Source: Sphingomonas psychrolutea (GTDB lineage: Bacteria > Pseudomonadota > Alphaproteobacteria > Sphingomonadales > Sphingomonadaceae). From it: DNA of 64,000 bases. Position numbers and translations under genes: made by a program. The notes below the pieces were generated by a model. The model was not told the DNA's origin, did not search any database, and saw only the letters and a program-made list of their open reading frames with translations. Below, piece by piece: positions 59,706-64,000 of this stretch (positions are counted from its first letter, which is position 1; each line of letters opens with the position of its first letter). The DNA is taken from NCBI RefSeq assembly GCF_014636175.1, contig NZ_BMDW01000022.1, positions 1-64,000 of the forward strand, given 5' to 3'.

Positions 59706-61907
59706 ATGCGTTTCAAAGACATCGGCATCCGTAATCGTAGCGTCGCCGGCGCGTTGGTCGCGCTGACCGCGCTGATTTCGGCCACGCCGGCGTTTGCGCA
59801 GACCGCCCCCGCCGCCGAGGCGAAGCCCGCTGCCAAGGAGACGGGCGACGATTCGGGTGACATCGTCGTCACCGCGCGCAAGCGCGAGGAAAGTCTGCTC
59901 GACACACCGATCGCGCTCAGCGCCTTTTCGGGGGAGTCGCTGAAATCGCTCAACGCGACCAATCTCGCCGATGTCGGTAAGTACGTCCCCAACCTCAACA
60001 TCAGCCGCTACGGCGTCGGCAACACCGCGCAAGCCTCGGTGTTTATCCGCGCGATCGGCCTGCAGGATCACCTCATCACCACCGATCCGGGCGTCGGCGT
60101 CTATCTCGACGGCGTGTATCTCGGCCGCCAGCTCGGGTCGAATCTGTCATTGACCAATATCGAGCGAATCGAAGTGCTGCGCGGGCCGCAGGGCACGCTG
60201 TATGGCCGCAACACGCTGGGCGGTGCGGTCAACATCATTACACGCAAGCCCGGGTCGGACGAGGGCGCGGAGCTGACCGCGCAAGTCGGCACGCGCGGCC
60301 GGGTCAACGGCAATTTTTACGCCGATACGCGGCTTTCCCCGACCCTCGCTGTCTCGTTCGGGGGGAGTTATGAACGCCGTGCCGGTGTCGGCGACGCGGT
60401 CAATATCGCAGCCCCCAGCGCACGGATCGGCGAACAAAATGACGCGAGCGGCCGCGCCGCGGCCTATTGGACGCCGAGCGATGCTTTCTCGCTGCTCGCC
60501 TCGGTCGATTTCGTCCGCGCGCGCGACGGGCAGTCGCCGTATAAGGTCGATATTTACGATCCCGCGGCGGCGGGCTTCACCCAGGCGACGCAAGTCCGTC
60601 CCGATGATTCGGGAACCGATGTGCCCGGTTTGGAAACCACGTCGCTCGATCTGTTCGGCGCATCGCTGACCGGCGAATACAAACTTTCCGATCAGTTCAC
60701 GGCAAAGCTGCTCGGCAGCTATCGTCAGACAAAATATACCGGCGGCCTTTCGGACACCGACAATATCTCGCGCCAGTCGGTCTTTCCCGAAGTCGGTAGC
60801 GCCGAACAGGCCTCGGTCGAATTGCAGGTCAATGCCGAGCTTGGCCGGTTCAACGCGGTCGGCGGGCTGTACTATTTCTACGAAGACGGCAGCAACGCTT
60901 CATCCCCGGCCTATTTCTTCGGCGGGCGCAGCGATTATTTCATCAAGCAGCGCACTGACAGCTATGCCGTCTATGCCAATGGCAGCTTCGACGTGACCGA
61001 CGCGCTGTCGATCGGCGCGGGCGTGCGCTACTCGAAGGATGACAAGCGCGCGACCGCCAATTTCCAGGGTAGCTTCCCGGGGCCGGTGACGCGCAATGCC
61101 AGCTACGATGCGGTGACGGCGCAGGGCAACGTCACCTACAAGATCGCGCGCGACATCAACGTCTATGGCACGATCCAATTGGGCTATCAGCCGGGCAGCT
61201 ACACCCCGCGTCCGTTCGGCGGTCCCGCTTCGTTCAACGCCTCGCCCAAGACCACCGCGACCAATTACGAAATTGGCTTCAAGGGCAAGATTCTGCCCAA
61301 TTGGACCGTCCTGCTGTCGGCCTTCACCACCGACTATAAAGATCGCGGGCTGCCCTATTCGTTTATCAACGCGGCCGGCTTCAACACCGTCATCATCTCC
61401 GCCAACGCGCGCGCGCGCGGGATCGAGGCGGAAAGCACGGTCACCTTTGGCGGGTTCCGGCTGAAGGGGTCGATCGGCTATCTCGACAGCAAGATCACGC
61501 GGGTCAATTCGCTGCCGCCCGCGTTCTTCCCGACCGGCGGGACGCCCGTCGCGGGCGCGCCGACCGCGCTTAGCCCGGATGTGACCGGTGCGGTCGCGGG
61601 CAGTTATACCTACAAGCTCGGTTCAGGCGCGGCGATCACCGGCCAAGTCGATTATTCCTATCGCAGCGAGCAATTCGGCCAGCCCGTCGCGCGTGCGACC
61701 GAGCTGATCGCACCGCGCAGCCTGGTTGGTTTCAACCTGAAATATGAAAACGCCGCCCGCGATTTGTCGGTGTCGATTTACGGCAGCAACATTTTCAACA
61801 AGGTCTATGATCAGGGTCGCCTCGATCAGGGCGGGTTTGTCGGCGTGGTGGTCAGCAACGACCGCAATGAATTCGGGCTGCGCTTTACCAAGAAGTTCGG
61901 AAAGTAA
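59706..61907 (+). CDS. TonB-dependent receptor
   Basis: A 733-residue outer-membrane receptor. Signal peptide about residues 1-31 (ending AFAQ); TonB box DIVVTARKREESLLDTPIA at about 53-71; plug with VFIRAIGLQDHLITTDPGVGVYLDG, VLRGPQGTLYGRNTLGGAVNIITRKP; barrel to the end. The barrel ends FTKKFGK. The RKREE/LLDTPIA type is common in sphingomonads for iron-chelate, sterol or other hydrophobic ligands; the ligand is not determinable here. ATG 59706 gives a proper signal; the longer frame does not. Confidence 0.9.
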   Translation: MRFKDIGIRNRSVAGALVALTALISATPAFAQTAPAAEAKPAAKETGDDSGDIVVTARKREESLLDTPIALSAFSGESLKSLNATNLADVGKYVPNLNISRYGVGNTAQASVFIRAIGLQDHLITTDPGVGVYLDGVYLGRQLGSNLSLTNIERIEVLRGPQGTLYGRNTLGGAVNIITRKPGSDEGAELTAQVGTRGRVNGNFYADTRLSPTLAVSFGGSYERRAGVGDAVNIAAPSARIGEQNDASGRAAAYWTPSDAFSLLASVDFVRARDGQSPYKVDIYDPAAAGFTQATQVRPDDSGTDVPGLETTSLDLFGASLTGEYKLSDQFTAKLLGSYRQTKYTGGLSDTDNISRQSVFPEVGSAEQASVELQVNAELGRFNAVGGLYYFYEDGSNASSPAYFFGGRSDYFIKQRTDSYAVYANGSFDVTDALSIGAGVRYSKDDKRATANFQGSFPGPVTRNASYDAVTAQGNVTYKIARDINVYGTIQLGYQPGSYTPRPFGGPASFNASPKTTATNYEIGFKGKILPNWTVLLSAFTTDYKDRGLPYSFINAAGFNTVIISANARARGIEAESTVTFGGFRLKGSIGYLDSKITRVNSLPPAFFPTGGTPVAGAPTALSPDVTGAVAGSYTYKLGSGAAITGQVDYSYRSEQFGQPVARATELIAPRSLVGFNLKYENAARDLSVSIYGSNIFNKVYDQGRLDQGGFVGVVVSNDRNEFGLRFTKKFGK

Positions 61908-61939
61908 CCCTCCGATCTTGCTCGCATCCGGCCTGTCTT

Positions 61940-61956
61940 GCCCGTATAATACGGGC
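61940..61956 (+). promoter_or_regulatory. palindrome containing a perfect TATAAT
   Basis: GCCCGTATAATACGGGC is an 8-bp inverted repeat with one central base, and its centre spells the consensus -10 box TATAAT. It lies 15 bases before the ATG of the ygiB-like gene, with AGGGGA in between. No good -35 box was found at 16-18 bases, so this may be an activator-dependent promoter, an operator, or just a hairpin. Confidence 0.5.
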
Positions 61957-61970
61957 GAGACAGGGGAGCC

Positions 61971-62354
61971 ATGATGACCGAGCCACGCCGTAAGTTTAAC
62001 CCGCGCATCCTGCCGCTGACCAGCGCGGTCGCGGCGGCGCTGCTCGCCAGCGGCTGTGGGCCGAGCCGGAGCGTTGCCGACACCGATGTTGCGGTGTGCC
62101 GCGATGCGAGCGGGAAGCGCGTCGAGGACGCCCGTTGCCCACGCAGCGGCGGCGGGGGCGGCCTGGCGATGGCCGGTTTCGCCTGGTATTATCTCGGCCG
62201 TGGCAGCAGCGTGCCGCGCGTCGGCGAAGCGCTGGCTGGCGGATCGACCAGCCCGCGCGCCGGGGTCGGCTACGCCCGCGCCTCCTCTGCCACCGTCTCG
62301 CGCGGCGGCTTCGGCAGCAGCGCACACGCAAGCGGCGGGGGCGGGGGCGAGTAA
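61971..62354 (+). CDS. YgiB-like small lipoprotein
   Basis: A 127-residue protein with lipoprotein signal (lipobox LASGC, Cys about 29) followed by TDVAVCRDASGKRVEDARC and a Gly/Ser-rich low-complexity tail (GFGSSAHASGGGGGE) after a short hydrophobic patch (LAMAGFAWYYLG). In enterobacteria YgiB (DUF1190) is encoded next to YgiC, a glutathionylspermidine-synthase-like protein; here the same order is seen, with the stop codon overlapping the next ATG by one base (TAATG). The family assignment rests on this context and the pattern, not on strong identity. Confidence 0.7.
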   Translation: MMTEPRRKFNPRILPLTSAVAAALLASGCGPSRSVADTDVAVCRDASGKRVEDARCPRSGGGGGLAMAGFAWYYLGRGSSVPRVGEALAGGSTSPRAGVGYARASSATVSRGGFGSSAHASGGGGGE

Positions 62355-63493
62355 TGCGCCGGACCGATTGCAGCCCGCGCCGCGACTGGCAAGCCCATGT
62401 CGAATCGCTTGGCCTCGTCTGGCACAGCGTCGGCGACAAACCCTATTGGGACGAAAGCGCGTGCTACCGCTTCACGCTCGCCGAGATCGAGACGATCGAG
62501 AAAGCGAGCGCCGAGCTGTACGAGATGTTCCTCGCCGCCGGGCAGCATGTGCTCGACCGTGACTTGCTCGGCGATTTCGGCATTCCCGCCTTCTGCCATG
62601 AGGCGATCCGCAAGACGTGGAACGGGGAACCGGCTGCGCTCAATTTCGGGCGTTTCGACCTTGGCTATGACGGTGCGGGGCCGCCGAAGCTGTTCGAATT
62701 CAACTGCGACACGCCGACCAGCCTGGTCGAAGCTGCCGTCATCCAGTGGGACTGGAAGGAAGCGGTCTTCCCGTCCAACGACCAATATAACAGCCTGCAC
62801 GACAAGCTCGTCGCCAAATGGCGTGCGATCGCGCCGCCACCGGGGGCAAGTGCGCTGTACCTCGCGCATATCGCCGATGCCGCGGGAGAGGATGTGGTCA
62901 CCACGGCCTATCTCGCCGATACCGCGCGGACGGCGGGGATCGACACGCGGCTGATCGAGATGAAGGATTTGGGGTGGGACAGCGCCGGGCGGCGCTTTGT
63001 CGATCTCGACAATATGGCCGTAGACGCGATCTTCCATCTCTATCCATGGGAATGGCTGGTCCATGAACCGTTCGGCCAGGAGCTGATCGAGAGCCTCAAC
63101 ACCACGCTGTGGATCGAGCCGATCTGGAAGATGCTGTGGAGCAACAAGGCGATTCTGGCGGTGCTGTGGGAGCTGTTTCCGGGGCATCCCAATTTGCTCG
63201 AGGCGCGCCGGACGCCGCTTGCCGGCGATCACGTCCGCAAGCCGTTATTGGCGCGCGAGGGCGCCAATGTGACGATCTTCAAGGGCGGCGCGAGCGTGGC
63301 CGAGAGCGCGGGCGATTATGGCGCGGAGGGCTTCGTCTATCAGGCGCTGTTCGATTTGCCCGGCAGTGGCGATCGCCGCCCGGTGATCGGGGCGTGGATC
63401 GTCGATGGCGAACCGGCGGGCATGGGCATTCGCGAGGACGGGCCGATCACCGGCAACACCGCGCGCTTCGTGCCGCACATCATCGAAGGGTGA
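62354..63493 (+). CDS. glutathionylspermidine synthase-like ATP-grasp protein (YgiC/YjfC family)
   Basis: A 379-residue protein of the GSP_synth family: WDESACYRFTLAEIETIE, FGRFDLGYDGAGPPKLFEFNCDTPTSLVEAAV (metal/ATP-binding acidic residues), WIEPIWKMLWSNKAILAVLWELFPGHPNLL and GASVAESAGDYGAEGFVYQALFDLP. It lacks the amidase domain of bifunctional E. coli Gss. YgiC and YjfC are peptide ligases of unsettled substrate, not proven to make glutathionylspermidine. Translationally coupled to the ygiB-like gene, and followed after two bases by an OsmC-type gene. Confidence 0.87.
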   Translation: MRRTDCSPRRDWQAHVESLGLVWHSVGDKPYWDESACYRFTLAEIETIEKASAELYEMFLAAGQHVLDRDLLGDFGIPAFCHEAIRKTWNGEPAALNFGRFDLGYDGAGPPKLFEFNCDTPTSLVEAAVIQWDWKEAVFPSNDQYNSLHDKLVAKWRAIAPPPGASALYLAHIADAAGEDVVTTAYLADTARTAGIDTRLIEMKDLGWDSAGRRFVDLDNMAVDAIFHLYPWEWLVHEPFGQELIESLNTTLWIEPIWKMLWSNKAILAVLWELFPGHPNLLEARRTPLAGDHVRKPLLAREGANVTIFKGGASVAESAGDYGAEGFVYQALFDLPGSGDRRPVIGAWIVDGEPAGMGIREDGPITGNTARFVPHIIEG

Positions 63494-63495
63494 GC

Positions 63496-63963
63496 ATGGC
63501 GACGCACGAGTACACCGCGCGGATCGCCTGGACCGGCAATCGCGGCGCGGGGACGGGCACGTATCGTGGCTACGATCGGACATGGGAGATCGTGACGCCG
63601 GGCAAGGCGGTTGTTTCCTGTTCGAACGACCCGCTGCTCGGTGGCGATCCCGGGCTGCCCAATCCGGAAGATCTGCTGCTCGCCAGCCTCTCGGGCTGCC
63701 ACATGCTGTGGTATCTCCATTTGGCGAGCGCGGCGGGGATCATCGTGGCGGCCTATGCCGACGATCCGCTGGGCGTAGGGGAGAGCGCGCCGGACGGGAC
63801 TGGGCGGTTCGTGCGCGCGGTGCTGCGGCCGACGATCACGATGGCGGTGGGGACCGATTTGGTGGCGGCGGATGCGATCCACGCGCGGATCCACGCGCAT
63901 TGCTTCATCGCGCGGTCGGTGAACTTTCCGGTCGAGGTGGCGGCGACGTATTTGGAGGGGTGA
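63496..63963 (+). CDS. OsmC/Ohr-family protein
   Basis: A 155-residue OsmC-fold protein: RIAWTGNRGAGTGTYRGYDR, then SNDPLLGGDPGLPNPEDLLLASLSGCHMLWYLHLA with the reactive Cys of the family, and ITMAVGTDLVAADAIHARIHAHCFIARSVNFPVEV with the second Cys. OsmC and Ohr reduce organic hydroperoxides. It starts two bases after the GSP-synthetase-like stop and completes a three-gene unit that may handle thiol/peroxide stress. Confidence 0.9.
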   Translation: MATHEYTARIAWTGNRGAGTGTYRGYDRTWEIVTPGKAVVSCSNDPLLGGDPGLPNPEDLLLASLSGCHMLWYLHLASAAGIIVAAYADDPLGVGESAPDGTGRFVRAVLRPTITMAVGTDLVAADAIHARIHAHCFIARSVNFPVEVAATYLEG

Positions 63964-63983
63964 CGTAACCAACCCCCACCTCT

Positions 63984-64000
63984 GTCATCCCCGCTTTCGC
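63984..64000. repeat. left end of another REP-like palindrome, cut by the window edge
   Basis: GTCATCCCCGCTTTCGC starts 21 bases after the OsmC stop codon and looks like the first arm of a GTCATCCCCGC-type REP hairpin; the partner arm would be outside the window. Confidence 0.4.

Noticed and set aside
61940..61956. Intrinsic terminator of the TonB receptor gene
   Set aside because: The 8-bp stem has no loop to speak of and no U-tract on the plus strand; a promoter/operator reading fits better.

Overview
The window is GC-rich, gene-dense chromosomal DNA from an alphaproteobacterium, most likely a sphingomonad (Sphingomonas or a close relative). The inference rests on gene content: two large TonB-dependent receptors plus a BtuB, an atpHAGDC cluster separated from the F0 genes with an Ala/Lys-rich N-terminal extension on the beta subunit, PhaR beside PHA-type enzymes, a stand-alone CpaF ATPase, an hrcA-grpE/rph/rdgB/hemW neighbourhood, and abundant REP-like palindromes. 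No database search was possible; names come from motifs and family knowledge. I found no rRNA, tRNA, CRISPR array, prophage or transposase.

Layout. 0.3-5.1 kb: a cobalamin riboswitch followed by btuB-btuF-btuC-btuD, tightly overlapping, then an MFS transporter and alanine racemase (to 7.9 kb). 8.0-11.2 kb: a 1086-residue TonB-dependent receptor with a textbook terminator. 11.4-14.5 kb: thiolase and a PhaC-like enzyme, head-to-head with phaR. 14.5-19.1 kb: an aspartyl protease and a GT39-like membrane protein, each with what looks like a one-base deletion in a homopolymer, flanking cpaF. 19.0-24.7 kb: ATP synthase genes atpHAG-lipoprotein-DC, interrupted by a lipoprotein gene and by palindromes. 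24.9-32.0 kb: chemotaxis receptor, dienelactone hydrolase, an XRE/DUF2975 operon with a clear promoter, a secreted TPR protein, Ada, DUF1203 and a CPBP protease. 32.0-35.1 kb: a two-gene protease operon. 35.2-45.6 kb: priA, xerC, DJ-1-like, DedA, gshB, yraN, a GIY-YIG nuclease, rsmI, an LpoA-like lipoprotein and hemW, with the densest set of palindromic repeats. 45.6-51.8 kb: CAP lipoprotein, rdgB-rph, TonB-like protein, hrcA-grpE and threonine synthase. 51.9-64 kb: hybrid histidine kinase, a membrane protein fused to a SET domain, dapE, WYL regulator, cupin, GST, a second TonB receptor, and a ygiB-like/glutathionylspermidine-synthase-like/osmC-like trio.

The most unusual material is non-coding. 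At least three palindrome families occupy intergenic gaps and sometimes genes: REP pairs of the GTCACCCCGG type, a longer CCCCGGC-type element that is translated inside btuF, and complex multi-branched elements built on CCCCTCCCGCTTGCG. Two of the last kind lie in opposite orientation around gshB-yraN; each contains a perfect or near-perfect three-way junction whose arms have different sequences but the same fold. Next to one of them a small GIY-YIG nuclease gene is bracketed within a few bases by inverted REP units, as expected of a self-contained REP/nuclease unit. Among proteins, the membrane-SET fusion, the lipoprotein inside the ATP synthase operon and the membrane-serine-protease/HExxH-TPR pair deserve most attention.
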